DNA from: Phytophthora colocasiae
Taxonomy: Eukaryota > Oomycota > Peronosporomycetes > Peronosporales > Peronosporaceae
Assembly (NCBI GenBank): GCA_018806915.1
Contig: JAGKQI010000061.1
Coordinates: forward strand, 1,674,001-1,738,000
DNA: 64,000 bases
Direction: 5' to 3'
Both the position numbers and the translations under genes were made by a program. Shown in pieces: positions 52,114 through 61,335 of the stretch (within the stretch, counting starts at the first letter, position 1; every line of letters starts with the position of its first letter). Below the pieces are notes generated by a model, which saw nothing but the letters and a program-made list of their open reading frames with translations, did no database searches and had not been told where the DNA came from.

Positions 52114-52393
52114 TGTTGAGGATTAGGGCTCGTTCACAGGGACCACCTCTACACCGTGTCTTCTATAAACTAATAACGAAGAGACACGGTACTTTTGACT
52201 CTAATAAATAATGTACTAAAATGTCTGTGACATCAGTACGATGAATGGTAGCGGCAATTCTAGACTACGTTTCTGAATGCCGCATACTATTTTCTAGTAA
52301 GTAGCTATCTACTTTCTTAAACATTAATCTTACTTCTTCTTTTTCTCTCTTCTACCCTACTTCCTTCAAGCTGCGCCCAAGTTCCCCGCAACA
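52114..52393 (+). repeat. Copia LTR (3' LTR)
   Basis: It is 280 bp, TGTTGAGG...CCGCAACA, and matches the 5' LTR except for one extra A near its start. The preceding CCAGGAGGC is purine-rich. The sequence after it (TAGCTCAATAAAAC) is not element DNA. Confidence 0.85.
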
Positions 52394-52466
52394 TAGCTCA
52401 ATAAAACATGCAAGGATTTGAATTACATAGGAATAGAAAGTGCAGCCAATCATGTATTGCTTTCAG

Positions 52467-52961
52467 TCAAGAAGAGCGAAATCTACACCTAAGTCTACAG
52501 CTACATCGAGAGCTTCTAATCTGCCAACGAGGTTGTGATGCTGCAAAACTGCCGACAGCAATCCCAGCACCTTCGGCTACCTCTTTGGCTTGCGATTGCA
52601 GCATGAACGGCGAGACAGGCACTCCTTCTCGGCGGAGATCTCTCACCCAGCGTGCAATCATGTCTTCCTCCTCCTCCTCCAGCACAGTTGACAGCCCCAT
52701 AGGTCGTTTTTTTTGCAAACTCCCCCGACCACTTGCCACTGCGCCAACAATTTCGTCCTCTTTCTTAAGCCACTTGTATATTAAGCGCTTTTTACTCCTT
52801 TTCTGGGTTGTCTGCAGTTTGTCGTAGAATTTTCTGATTGTCTTGTGCATGCCGTGCTCGTGGTAATACGCCATTATGTGCGCCTTCTTGCTGTTGGTGA
52901 CGCTATCGCGCAGATCACCGCACGGTTTGCTGCGGACACCCTTGATGCTGATGCGCCCCAC
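52467..52961 (-). pseudogene. pogo/Tigger-like transposase N-terminal fragment
   Basis: The 164-codon frame encodes the helix-turn-helix/CENP-B-type DNA-binding part of pogo-like transposases: MAYYHEHGMHKTIRKFYDKL, KKRLIYKWLKKEDEI, then EEDMIARWVRDLRREGVPVS and MLQSQAKEVAEGAGI. After SFAASQPRW it runs into unrelated Arg/Ser/Cys-rich text and stops, and the DDE catalytic domain is absent. The fragment ends 73 bp from the copia 3' LTR, so copia insertion or rearrangement probably removed the rest. A 30-bp sequence upstream at 53123-53152 that recurs elsewhere may be this element's terminal inverted repeat. Confidence 0.65.
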
Positions 52962-53417
52962 GGGTGGAGCTTCGAGGCCATTTTGGCAATGCTTCCCGTC
53001 CAGCAGTCATCAGGAGAGCCAGATTTAGGACCTTTTCTACGGTGTGCCCTTTGAGAAAGATTTATCCTGTTATCAGCACATTGGCACGCTATTGGCTAAT
53101 GCCTCTATCTAGAGATTTGACAGGTGCGCCCTATTAGATAGGAAATTCGGTATGATGGGTTTCGTCTTTTCTCAAGGATACTTTTGAACGAGTTGGTTGC
53201 TGTCGATGCGCCCATTGAATTCAGGAGGGGGGTTTACCTCGAGAACCCTCCAGGAGGGGGTTTACCTCGAGAACCCTCCCACCGCGTCCAACCTCTCCAA
53301 CCAACACACACAAGTCATATATCCTCGACATCATTCATTCATACATCACACAAGTCAACTGATATAATATATTTCAGTTACTGGAGCATATTACCACTAC
53401 CAGTGACAAGCAACTTA
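52962..53417. repeat. Spacer with TIR-like 30-mer and a 29-bp tandem duplication
   Basis: 53123-53152 is the inverse of 40152-40181 with one mismatch. At about 53222-53280 a ~29-bp unit (GGAGGGGGTTTACCTCGAGA...) occurs twice in tandem. No gene is present. Confidence 0.5.
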
Positions 53418-54970
53418 TCACTCTGGGCTTTGATCAACGCGCCGCTTCTTCTTCGACTTGGTCTTCTGAATGGCCTCCCCAACCGCCGATACATCCCACC
53501 ACGCACGATTAAAATTGAGGAAGAGGATTGTTTCAAGTGTAGTAGGATTCATCGCACGGCGGAGGGACGAGAACACAAGACCAGCTCGAGAGAACAACCG
53601 TTCCACATCGTCGGACGTGGGAGGGATACACCCGAGGTCAACTTGAGGGGCTGTGTCTTTCACACGGTTGCGGTTAAGCGCCGCATCTGCAAAGGACTGG
53701 TGCTCGGGTTCTTCGTCCTGCACTTCACCAGCATCAGCTGTCAAGAGCTTGGAAACGGCGGTACGTTGTTGACGGGTCAGGTGGCGCTGATTGTTGTTTA
53801 AGATCTTGACTACACCATTTTCAAAGTCTGGAAATTTGACGACGTCAGCGTCAGGAGCCAAGTACACCGATGTAGCTGGGTAGTGTTCAATCACATAATC
53901 AAAGAGTAGACGAACGTCAGCAAGCGTCACGCCATGCTCAGTTTGCAATCGCTTGTTGATGCTCTCAAAATTCTTGAGGCTCTCATACAAAGCATTCAGC
54001 TTGGCGTTTTCACGTGGGCTAGGAATAAAGTCCACAAGGCGGTCGTCCAGACGCTCCATCTTCGGGATTACATCCCGGATTTCCATATAACGATGCACCA
54101 TTGCAAAAGTACTACTCCAACGTGTTGTAGCGTTGCGTACCACTGGCATCAGACCACCGAATTCGCGAAGGTAATGACGGTTCTTGATCGAGTTCAGTTT
54201 GGCCATAAGCTTGTGGAGCTTATCCAGCAGTGGTTCATACTGACCAAGGTATGCCTGGACAGCCAAGTTGAAACGATGGCTGGCACATCCAATCATTGGG
54301 ACCAAGGTCTTCTAGGCAATCGCGACATTCACAGAAGCGTGGTCGCATACGATGAAACAAAGCTGATCCAAATCGATCAAGTAGGTGTCAAGGATGTCAT
54401 CCAGAAGAATTATCATGGAGTCAGCGCTCATATCCGCCTCATCCTCGAGAGTGGAAAAAGAGAGAAGAAACTTTGCATCAGAAGTAACAGCAATGATCGC
54501 AACAAAGTGCGTCCCGTCCTCCGTCCATGCGTCCACGAGGAATCCGATGCGGCGTCCGCGAAGATAAGCACGGATGCGTAATTGCACAATTTCCTCCAAA
54601 GCGAACATGTACTTCATGAGCGTCTTGGTAGTGATCGGCTTCAAATGGGTGTACTTCCGAGTTTTCGGCTTCTCACACATAGACAACTCGCGGTTTTCTT
54701 CAACACACCAGTCAATCCAACTGTAGATGAGACGAGCATATTCATCGGCCTTAAAAAACTCTTAAGAGTTCCCTTTTGCCGTTGGTACCGGTGATATTCC
54801 TCATCATAGGAATCAAGATGAGATTGGGTGAGATGCTGGAAGAGGTTGGTGTACCCTGTACCACGGACTTGCTTACGTCGCGAGAAACACAGACGACACA
54901 AATAGTAGTCATCGTCCTCAGGGACGAAGAGTACCTTGGCGTAGGAGCTTGGGGGGACTCGGGAAGACAT
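53418..54970 (-). pseudogene. hAT-family transposase, broken
   Basis: From the N-terminus: a BED-type zinc finger in the frame from 54970 (YLCRLCFSRRKQVRGTGYTN with a downstream LTQSH), then the RNase H-like catalytic region (GFLVDAWTEDGTHFVAIIAV, CFIVCDHASVNVAIA, MIGCASHRFNLAVQAYLGQY) and the hAT C-terminal dimerisation region (IPPTSDDVERLFSRAGLVFS, LETILFLNFNRAWWD). Two lesions are visible: a frame change at a run of six T near 54757, where one more T would restore the frame, and an in-frame TAG at 54312-54314. The reading frame is otherwise open. Terminal inverted repeats and an 8-bp target duplication were not identified, so element borders are unknown. Confidence 0.75.
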
Positions 54971-55448
54971 GGGTCGACGGAGCGGGAGGGTGCTGGTCTT
55001 GACTTAGCGACTTGGGGTGCTTTTGGGAAATGACAAGCAACTGTAATAACCCGTGTGCCCTGTGCAAACGTGGCCACACCACCCGTTTGGCGATAGTCTC
55101 GCTACCATCCATTTGGCCAAAATTGACCTGTATAAAAAATTGCACAGTATTGGGGTTGAGGAGCAATAAATTATGGCAATATGATATTGCCAATATCGGC
55201 AATAGTTACGGAAAATTACCAAACCCTGATGATAGATATCTTTGCCCAACCTTCCGGATGAAATAGGGGTGTTATAAACCACAACTTGTGGTTGAAACCC
55301 TGCGGCTCCATGACGATCTGGTGATTCTTGAAAACTCGGATCAGGTGTTTTTAGACTAGCAACGCATCTGAAACTATGTCAATGTACATCACTCACGTTC
55401 ACTCTTCGCGTTTTTTAGCTCTCACATTTTCGTCAAAACCGCGAAAAC
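54971..55448. other. Spacer between hAT remnant and XPA-like gene
   Basis: No gene is recognised. A near-perfect palindrome AACCACAACTTGTGGTT lies at about 55278-55294. This part may include the 5' end of the hAT element, but no terminal repeat was found. Confidence 0.35.
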
Positions 55449-55800
55449 ATGCCGACGAGAGTGTCAACTCACGACCATGGTGTCAAGATGGAAACGGTAT
55501 TATGCGGGTATTGTGAGAAACCGTTTTCCTCAAGAGGGATTAAACGCCATCAAACCTCCTGCAAGAACAAAAAGAGCTGGACGGAAGCCCATATGCCTCG
55601 AACCTACAAATTCTGCATCCTGACTGAGCTCGTGTTCGAGAATATCCTGAGCTTTATGAACAACCAGACACTGACCAAGATGCAGATGATCACTGGAGAT
55701 CATTACCAGAATTGTGAGCCCGATTTGGCAAAGTGGTGCTGCAAGTGTGAGAACAACAACCTCCCCATCGCCAAGCACTTGTGTCGAGAGTGTGAATATG
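55449..55800 (+). pseudogene. XPA-like zinc-finger gene, 5' part (split by gypsy insertion)
   Basis: The frame from MPTRVSTHDHGVKMETVLCG holds a C2H2-like finger (LCGYCEKPFSSRGIKRHQ), an acidic/hydrophobic middle (LVFENILSFMNNQTL), and a four-cysteine zinc ribbon (CCKCENNNLPIAKHLCREC). It ends in TGT GAA TAT G, and the gypsy LTR starts at 55801. The 3' part resumes after the element at 61336 in the same frame with GCT ACC AAT GGC. A zinc ribbon followed by CVTRADA resembles the DNA-damage-recognition core of XPA (T-K-T-E-A-K), so the ancestor was probably an XPA-like DNA-binding protein. XPA is normally single-copy and acts in nucleotide excision repair; this copy is broken, so it is a paralogue or a mobile-element-carried relative. 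Confidence 0.45.
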
Positions 55801-56127
55801 TGTAGTGTCTGCAGGGAAATCGAAGACACACGGGGGGGAGTCGGCGAAGCTCCCTGAAGGTTTTTGCCGAAGTGTATTGCTAGTGGTAGATTGCAAAGTG
55901 AGGTTGTTCCTAATTGCTAGCTTAGTTTACCAAATGCCGGAGGCATTGGCGCCATAGGCACTTGGTTGGCCACGGTGTGTGTCAACACATTTGTCGTTAT
56001 GTCATCAACATTGTCGTGACGCCAATCTTGTTGTCAACAGCGTTGGCGTTATCGGCTTCCCGCAGCTCTGGCTGGAGTTGGCTGGGTGGATACTGTGCAT
56101 GAATATGCATGCCTTGGCAGCACTACA
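55801..56127 (-). repeat. Gypsy LTR (3' LTR in element orientation)
   Basis: 327 bp; read on the plus strand it begins TGTAGTG and ends CACTACA, an exact 7-bp inverted end. It matches the LTR at 61005-61330 except for one extra G in a G-run. Next to its inner edge the minus strand reads a purine-rich TTGGAGGGGCAG, a polypurine tract. Confidence 0.9.
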
Positions 56128-56442
56128 CTGCCCCTCCAAGCCTAGTCCAGCTATAGATGTGGCTGTTATCACGATTACTGAGATCGGTTTGGTTTATGCA
56201 CGATTTTTTTTTAGTGATGGTTGAATGTATCCATACCCTCGGCTATGTAACGAGTGTTACAGGTGCAACGTGTTGAAGTTGATTATGCCAAATTGTTTTG
56301 ACGTCAATATTGTATGGATTCAACTCTAAATTGTTTCCTCAGTATTAAAATGGTTTATACTCCATTGTTGGATGGTTGCAGTGTGCATGTAAGGAAAAAG
56401 TTGGTTTTTGAAAAAACTGCTGAAGCTTTTGTATTGAAATTT
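56128..56442. other. Gypsy 3' untranslated internal region
   Basis: About 315 bp between the gag-pol stop and the 3' LTR on the minus strand. It holds the polypurine tract GGAGGGGCAG next to the LTR. No further coding sequence is seen. Confidence 0.6.
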
Positions 56443-59400
56443 TTACTGTAGACCCTCCCAATACTTGCGCATCTTTGCGTCTTGCTTGGCAATGTATTGT
56501 CCTAGTAGAACCCTGACTTCTGTAGCCAGCGATTTCAATGGTTCCCACGAATCTTCTACAGACTCTAAACCTTTCCAGCTTACTAGGACTTCATAGTCTT
56601 TGATTGAGGAGTTCCACCAATGGTTTTTGAACCCATTAACGGCCAAAATGATGCCCTGGGAGGCTACATGCTCTAGGATTTCCTCTGTTACCTCTAGCTG
56701 ACTGTCAGCATAAAACTTTAGGCGTGATGCATGTACATCTAACTCCTCTCCTGTCACTAAATGACTGATTCTGAAGGAGTGGGAGTCTGCTCTGACCACT
56801 TTGTATGGTCCTTGCCATGTGACGAGGAGCTTGTTGCCCTTTTTCTCGTCAACACGTGAGCGTAGTACATAGTCACCAATGTCAAAGTTGACCAGGTTGT
56901 CACCTCTCTCTCTCTCTTTGCTGAGAAGCCGCTGCTTGAGGCGGTGGTCTGTAATGGGTTGGTGCATTGCGCACAGACTAGATCGTAGCTCAGCTAGATG
57001 TTTGTCAATCGCTGCCGAAGTTTTGGGCAAAGCGACTAGCTTTTTGTTGCCCGGGTGGTAAAACTCTGCAAGCGGTGAAGGACATGGTAGCCCAGTGAAA
57101 AGTTCAACTGGCGCTCGATTGCCGAGCGAGGGGAGAGCCGTGTGATTCAAGCTGGCTTGAACCAGTGGCACTAGGTAGACCCAATCTTTTGTAGAAACTT
57201 TGTATTCCAGGGTCATTGCCCGCAGGACTTGTAGAATATCTCGATTGACCCGTTCTACAGAGCCGTTAATCCATGGGCTGTATGCCAAGGTGAAGTGTTG
57301 TTGGCTCTTGAGTCTCTTTGAGAGCTCGGCCACGACTTCGTTTTTGAAATGACTACCGTTGTCGCTGACCCAGGTTGGAGGGACACCGAAACGACTATGC
57401 CAGTCAAGGATGGCTGCCGTTGCCACTGCACTGTCCGCAGTGTCACACACGACAAGCTCGCAGAAGTGCGTGGCGTGATCTTTTAGAACCAACAAGTATT
57501 TGCTAGTGCCAAAAGATTCGCCCATAGAAAGAAAATCCCAATGGAGGACTCCATTTCTTTCGTGACAGTCGATCGTTTCACCCCATGGGCGGTGAATCGT
57601 TCGTGGGCCCTTCACGTGCGGACAAAGTAGGCAGTTTGACACAAACGTGTGTACCACGCCTCGGATATCGGGGACGTGGAAGACGCGTCGGAGGTGATTT
57701 ACCATTGCGTTTTCTCCCCGGTGGCCTTGGGCCCCACAGTGCGCGATGACGCACAGTCGTTGGGTTAAGTCTGAGCTCGCTCGCGGTATCCAGATCCGCT
57801 CGTCAACACGTAGTACACCGTCACTGCCCCTGACAGCGCCTGCAGGTGCTTGCTGCTGCTGCTGTGTTGTTTGGATCTCATCTAGTGAAGGCCAGACAAA
57901 TCCTTCGTCGTCCAATGGCCGGAGGATCTGCCTTGCGTCCGTTTGATGTGTTGCTTGCTTACTCTTGGTTCGCTTCTTGGTAAAACGTTTCAACTTTACC
58001 TTCGTCGTCGGCTGCCCTGCCCATCGGGACAGCATGTTGGCCCAGACGTTGGCTTCGCCATCAACGTGTTCAATGACATACCGGTAAGGCATGAGCTTCA
58101 ATGCCCATCGCAGTAACTTGCCTCGAATATGTTTCTTTATGCTTACGTGTGGAGCGAACACATGTATGAGGTTGCGGTGGTCACAGAATAGCCTAAAAGG
58201 CTTCGGTCGCATCAGTAGATAGTCTAGTTTTTCACAAGCCACTACAATTGGATACGCCTCTTTCTCAATGACTGTCCAGTTTAGTTGGGAGCCCTTGAAA
58301 GTACCGCTGAGGCACGTGAGTAGCTTGTGCTGCTGAGTAGCAACCGGTAGAGTTGCATCATAGTCCACAACCTGGCTTACAATGACTGACCAACCGCAAT
58401 CAGATGCATCTGAGCACACAATTGTAGTGGCGGAGTCGTCTGGTAGCGCTATAGTAGCGGATGTCGCCAGTAGGTCCTTTGTATTTTCGAAAGCTATTCG
58501 CTCTGTATCAGTCAATGTGACTGAGATGCCAGCCGCGACGCGCTTTGTGCGCTTTCCACCTTTCAGAGATTCATCAAGTCGCTGCTGGAGAGGCTCAACG
58601 GTGCGAGCATAATCGACGACAGATTCCCTCACCCAGTTCGCAGCGCACAGAAACTGTTGCAACTGGCCTGCCGTTTCTGGGTAAGGCATCGATCGTAGTA
58701 CGTCAATGCGAGCTGGATCGTGTGAAACACCATCACTGTCGATGATGCGTCCACACCACTTCACAGATTGCTGGTAGATGCTGCTCTTCTTCGCGCTCAG
58801 CTTGAGCCCGTACGCAGCTACCAAGTCGAAAAACTCTTCCAGCTTGGCTACGTATTCGTCGATGTCATCGGCAAATAGGAGTAGATCATCAATCCAAATG
58901 ACAATGGAAGTATACAGCATCGAATCGAAGCACCGCTCCATCGTCTGCTGAAAATGCACAGCGGCATCACAGCATCCCTGAGGAACACGACGTGGAGTGT
59001 ATATTTTGGTGTCTGTAATGTACGACATTAGCTCTTGGCAGAGCTTATCTAGGGGTAGCTGCCAAAAGCCTTTGAGCAGGTCAAATAACCCAAAATGTTT
59101 CTTGCCTCGAGTATGTTCGAGTAGAGTAGCCATGTGTGGCATCGTGCTAATCATTGCCTCTATGAGGTCGTTCACAACACGGTAGTCACAAGTCTGGCGG
59201 TACGCGTCAGAATTTTCACCTGGCTTGCGTACTGGGAGCACTGGGCTAGCCCAACGGCTGCTGGGGTTTTCATACACCCAGCCTAGCTTTACGAGCTTAC
59301 CGTTAAATTCACGCAGGAAAGTTCGCACGGCCGGAGGATAGTGCCTCGGCTTACATTTGACTGCGCTGGCGCCTTCTTTAAGCCGGATCTTTAAGGGGTC

Positions 59401-60966
59401 CACTTTTGCAGGTGGGTCATTGCCCAGTTCGAGTCTCCAGATATCGTGCTTGTCCACTATGGTGCGGAGCTGTTGCTCCAACCTCCGTGGGAAACCGTGC
59501 TCGAGTGCCTGGGCTACGAGTCTGTCGAGAGCATTTTGTAGGTCCTGGTCCGTGAAACGGGACGATAGAGTTGGTAGGTCATCCTCAACTTCAACATCTG
59601 CATCCTCTTTGTCTTCAACTCGCACCGCTAATTGCTCCAATTGCCGGTCAATGTCGATTCCGAGCGATTTTAAGACATCTTGTCCTAATATGAACTCTGG
59701 TTCTTCACCTTCGATAATGAGGCACTCAACTGGCTCATGGAGCGAGACGGGCCCGGCTGCCGTATTCAGCAATAGACGAAGATGAACAGAGGACATACAA
59801 TTGACCTCATGGTCTGCCACAGTCACGTTCACCACTGGGGTCTCAAGTGTCTGTACAGTCACAGATGGGTCCAGTTGTTGTAGCTGCACAACATACCGGC
59901 GTCCAATGGCAGTTCTATCCGCACCGGTGTCGGCGCAAAAGGGCACCGACAGCACTCCATTGAGTAAAATAGACTTCTCTTCGGATGGTAGGCATTCCCG
60001 CAGACGCTTGAGTTTAGCTACGGTTCGCTTATTTCCGTCGTTCGATCGCTGTGCGCGGAGCTTGCGGCGGATGTCAGCTTTCTGGTCATCGGAAGCTGTT
60101 GGGCATTCCGATAGCCAATGAATCTCACTGCAATGGGGGCACGGAGTAGGCGGCACTTTGGGTCGCTCGGCAGTTGTCTTAGTAACCGGTCTTGGACCTG
60201 CACTACGGGGTTCACTATTGGGTTTGGGTTTTTTAGTTGGTTGCTTGTTAAGGCCAGGTTGAGATGGACGCTCACCACTACCGTCGCTTCTACCGCGCTT
60301 TGTGCGCTTCTGGCTCTGGTAAGCTCGCTCCTGGTCCAACGCCTTCTCTAGCACCAAGTCGTGCAGCAAGACCTCGTCTTCCTTTGCTTTACGCGCCTGG
60401 AAACGAATTGCCCGCTGTACTTCATCAAGTAGAGCTTTGGGCTCTAATGACGCGATCAGTATGCGGCATAGTTGTTGCCTGCCATCCGATCCAGTGAAAA
60501 ACTGATTCCAACCATGTTCGTCAATGATATCATGACAGCGTTTGAAATACTGTATCAATCTTTCGCTCACGTCAGTTTCAGACATGTCCATGCGCAACTG
60601 GTCACGCATTTCCGCGTCGATGTCTGGAACGTCGTTGTTCTTCACACTGGTGATAATCTTGTCGACCTCCGCCATGATATAATCGTCAGTGACGTCGTCA
60701 ATCGAGATTTGCCAACGGAGGAGGCACCACATGCGGAGGAGCCCCTCGTCGAAGGTGTTCTTGACCGGGACGATTAGATCGCCCGTATTGTCCTTAGCAC
60801 GACTCTGGATTGTCTCTTCATACTCTCGGCGCTCTCGGCGCCACTTCACCAAGGCTGCATGTGAGGTGCTTGAGAGACGAGGAGGCAAAATCGGCGTGAA
60901 GATCGGGGCGCCACGGTCCTGGTCATCATCATTCGAGGTCGTGTTGGTTGACCGAGTCTTGGCCAT
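56443..60966 (-). CDS. Gypsy gag-pol polyprotein with chromodomain
   Basis: A single uninterrupted frame of 1507 residues starts MAKTRSTNTTSNDDDQDRGA; the upstream in-frame codons extend into the LTR and are not used as start. Order: gag (~1-270); zinc knuckle CPHCSEIHWLSEC (~277); protease CADTGADRTAIG (~347); reverse transcriptase with VIWIDDLLLFADD (~694); RNase H CSDASDCGWSVIVSQVV (~855). Integrase follows with an HHCC site (~1075-1115) and the catalytic triad, including WVSDNGSHFKN (~1202) and INGSVERVNRD (~1235). A C-terminal chromodomain (YEVLVSWKGLESVEDSWEPL, ~1450-1480) is present and is thought to steer integration to marked chromatin. All catalytic residues are in place, so it may be active. 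Confidence 0.92.
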   Translation of the reverse strand: MAKTRSTNTTSNDDDQDRGAPIFTPILPPRLSSTSHAALVKWRRERREYEETIQSRAKDNTGDLIVPVKNTFDEGLLRMWCLLRWQISIDDVTDDYIMAEVDKIITSVKNNDVPDIDAEMRDQLRMDMSETDVSERLIQYFKRCHDIIDEHGWNQFFTGSDGRQQLCRILIASLEPKALLDEVQRAIRFQARKAKEDEVLLHDLVLEKALDQERAYQSQKRTKRGRSDGSGERPSQPGLNKQPTKKPKPNSEPRSAGPRPVTKTTAERPKVPPTPCPHCSEIHWLSECPTASDDQKADIRRKLRAQRSNDGNKRTVAKLKRLRECLPSEEKSILLNGVLSVPFCADTGADRTAIGRRYVVQLQQLDPSVTVQTLETPVVNVTVADHEVNCMSSVHLRLLLNTAAGPVSLHEPVECLIIEGEEPEFILGQDVLKSLGIDIDRQLEQLAVRVEDKEDADVEVEDDLPTLSSRFTDQDLQNALDRLVAQALEHGFPRRLEQQLRTIVDKHDIWRLELGNDPPAKVDPLKIRLKEGASAVKCKPRHYPPAVRTFLREFNGKLVKLGWVYENPSSRWASPVLPVRKPGENSDAYRQTCDYRVVNDLIEAMISTMPHMATLLEHTRGKKHFGLFDLLKGFWQLPLDKLCQELMSYITDTKIYTPRRVPQGCCDAAVHFQQTMERCFDSMLYTSIVIWIDDLLLFADDIDEYVAKLEEFFDLVAAYGLKLSAKKSSIYQQSVKWCGRIIDSDGVSHDPARIDVLRSMPYPETAGQLQQFLCAANWVRESVVDYARTVEPLQQRLDESLKGGKRTKRVAAGISVTLTDTERIAFENTKDLLATSATIALPDDSATTIVCSDASDCGWSVIVSQVVDYDATLPVATQQHKLLTCLSGTFKGSQLNWTVIEKEAYPIVVACEKLDYLLMRPKPFRLFCDHRNLIHVFAPHVSIKKHIRGKLLRWALKLMPYRYVIEHVDGEANVWANMLSRWAGQPTTKVKLKRFTKKRTKSKQATHQTDARQILRPLDDEGFVWPSLDEIQTTQQQQQAPAGAVRGSDGVLRVDERIWIPRASSDLTQRLCVIAHCGAQGHRGENAMVNHLRRVFHVPDIRGVVHTFVSNCLLCPHVKGPRTIHRPWGETIDCHERNGVLHWDFLSMGESFGTSKYLLVLKDHATHFCELVVCDTADSAVATAAILDWHSRFGVPPTWVSDNGSHFKNEVVAELSKRLKSQQHFTLAYSPWINGSVERVNRDILQVLRAMTLEYKVSTKDWVYLVPLVQASLNHTALPSLGNRAPVELFTGLPCPSPLAEFYHPGNKKLVALPKTSAAIDKHLAELRSSLCAMHQPITDHRLKQRLLSKERERGDNLVNFDIGDYVLRSRVDEKKGNKLLVTWQGPYKVVRADSHSFRISHLVTGEELDVHASRLKFYADSQLEVTEEILEHVASQGIILAVNGFKNHWWNSSIKDYEVLVSWKGLESVEDSWEPLKSLATEVRVLLGQYIAKQDAKMRKYWEGLQ

Positions 60967-61004
60967 CTTCGTGGTTCGAGCAGAAAAACTGCTAAAGAAT
61001 TCTT
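60967..61004 (-). other. Gypsy leader with atypical primer-binding site
   Basis: On the minus strand the LTR end CACTACA is followed by AAGAATTCTTTAGCAG, which contains the palindrome AAGAATTCTT. There is no TGG expected for a tRNA 3'-CCA primer. The same AAGAATTCTTTAG follows the LTR end of the second gypsy element at 63034. The gag ATG follows 37 bases after the LTR end. Confidence 0.6.
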
Positions 61005-61330
61005 TGTAGTGTCTGCAGGGAAATCGAAGACACACGGGGGGAGTCGGCGAAGCTCCCTGAAGGTTTTTGCCGAAGTGTATTGCTAGTGGTAGATTGCAAA
61101 GTGAGGTTGTTCCTAATTGCTAGCTTAGTTTACCAAATGCCGGAGGCATTGGCGCCATAGGCACTTGGTTGGCCACGGTGTGTGTCAACACATTTGTCGT
61201 TATGTCATCAACATTGTCGTGACGCCAATCTTGTTGTCAACAGCGTTGGCGTTATCGGCTTCCCGCAGCTCTGGCTGGAGTTGGCTGGGTGGATACTGTG
61301 CATGAATATGCATGCCTTGGCAGCACTACA
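61005..61330 (-). repeat. Gypsy LTR (5' LTR in element orientation)
   Basis: 326 bp, TGTAGTG...CACTACA on the plus strand. It is followed on the plus strand by the duplicated target ATATG at 61331-61335. Confidence 0.9.
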
Positions 61331-61335
61331 ATATG

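Larger units (their letters stand above)
45347..52393 (+). mobile_element. Full-length Ty1/copia LTR retrotransposon (7.05 kb, degenerate)
   Basis: The element has 279/280-bp LTRs, a half-tRNA-iMet-type primer site, gag, then a pol in the Ty1/copia order protease-integrase-reverse transcriptase-RNase H. It also has an unusually long 1.7-kb post-pol region containing an antisense ORF and a tRNA-like hairpin. The near-identical LTRs indicate recent insertion, yet pol carries two compensating frameshifts and gag is offset from pol. No target duplication is expected to be visible, because the left side is another copia copy rather than host DNA. The right LTR ends at 52393, next to pogo-like transposase sequence. 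Confidence 0.85.
55801..61330 (-). mobile_element. Intact Ty3/gypsy chromodomain retrotransposon (5.53 kb)
   Basis: Two LTRs of 327 and 326 bp are nearly identical and flanked by the 5-bp duplication ATATG (55796-55800 and 61331-61335), so the insertion is young. Between them a single minus-strand ORF encodes gag-pol with integrase followed by a chromodomain, i.e. a chromovirus. No frame break is visible. The primer site at the 5' LTR is AAGAATTCTTTAG, not a usual tRNA 3'-end complement. The element sits inside an XPA-like gene. Confidence 0.93.

Noticed and set aside
52408..52827. 139-codon plus frame
   Set aside because: It is antisense to the pogo-like transposase fragment.
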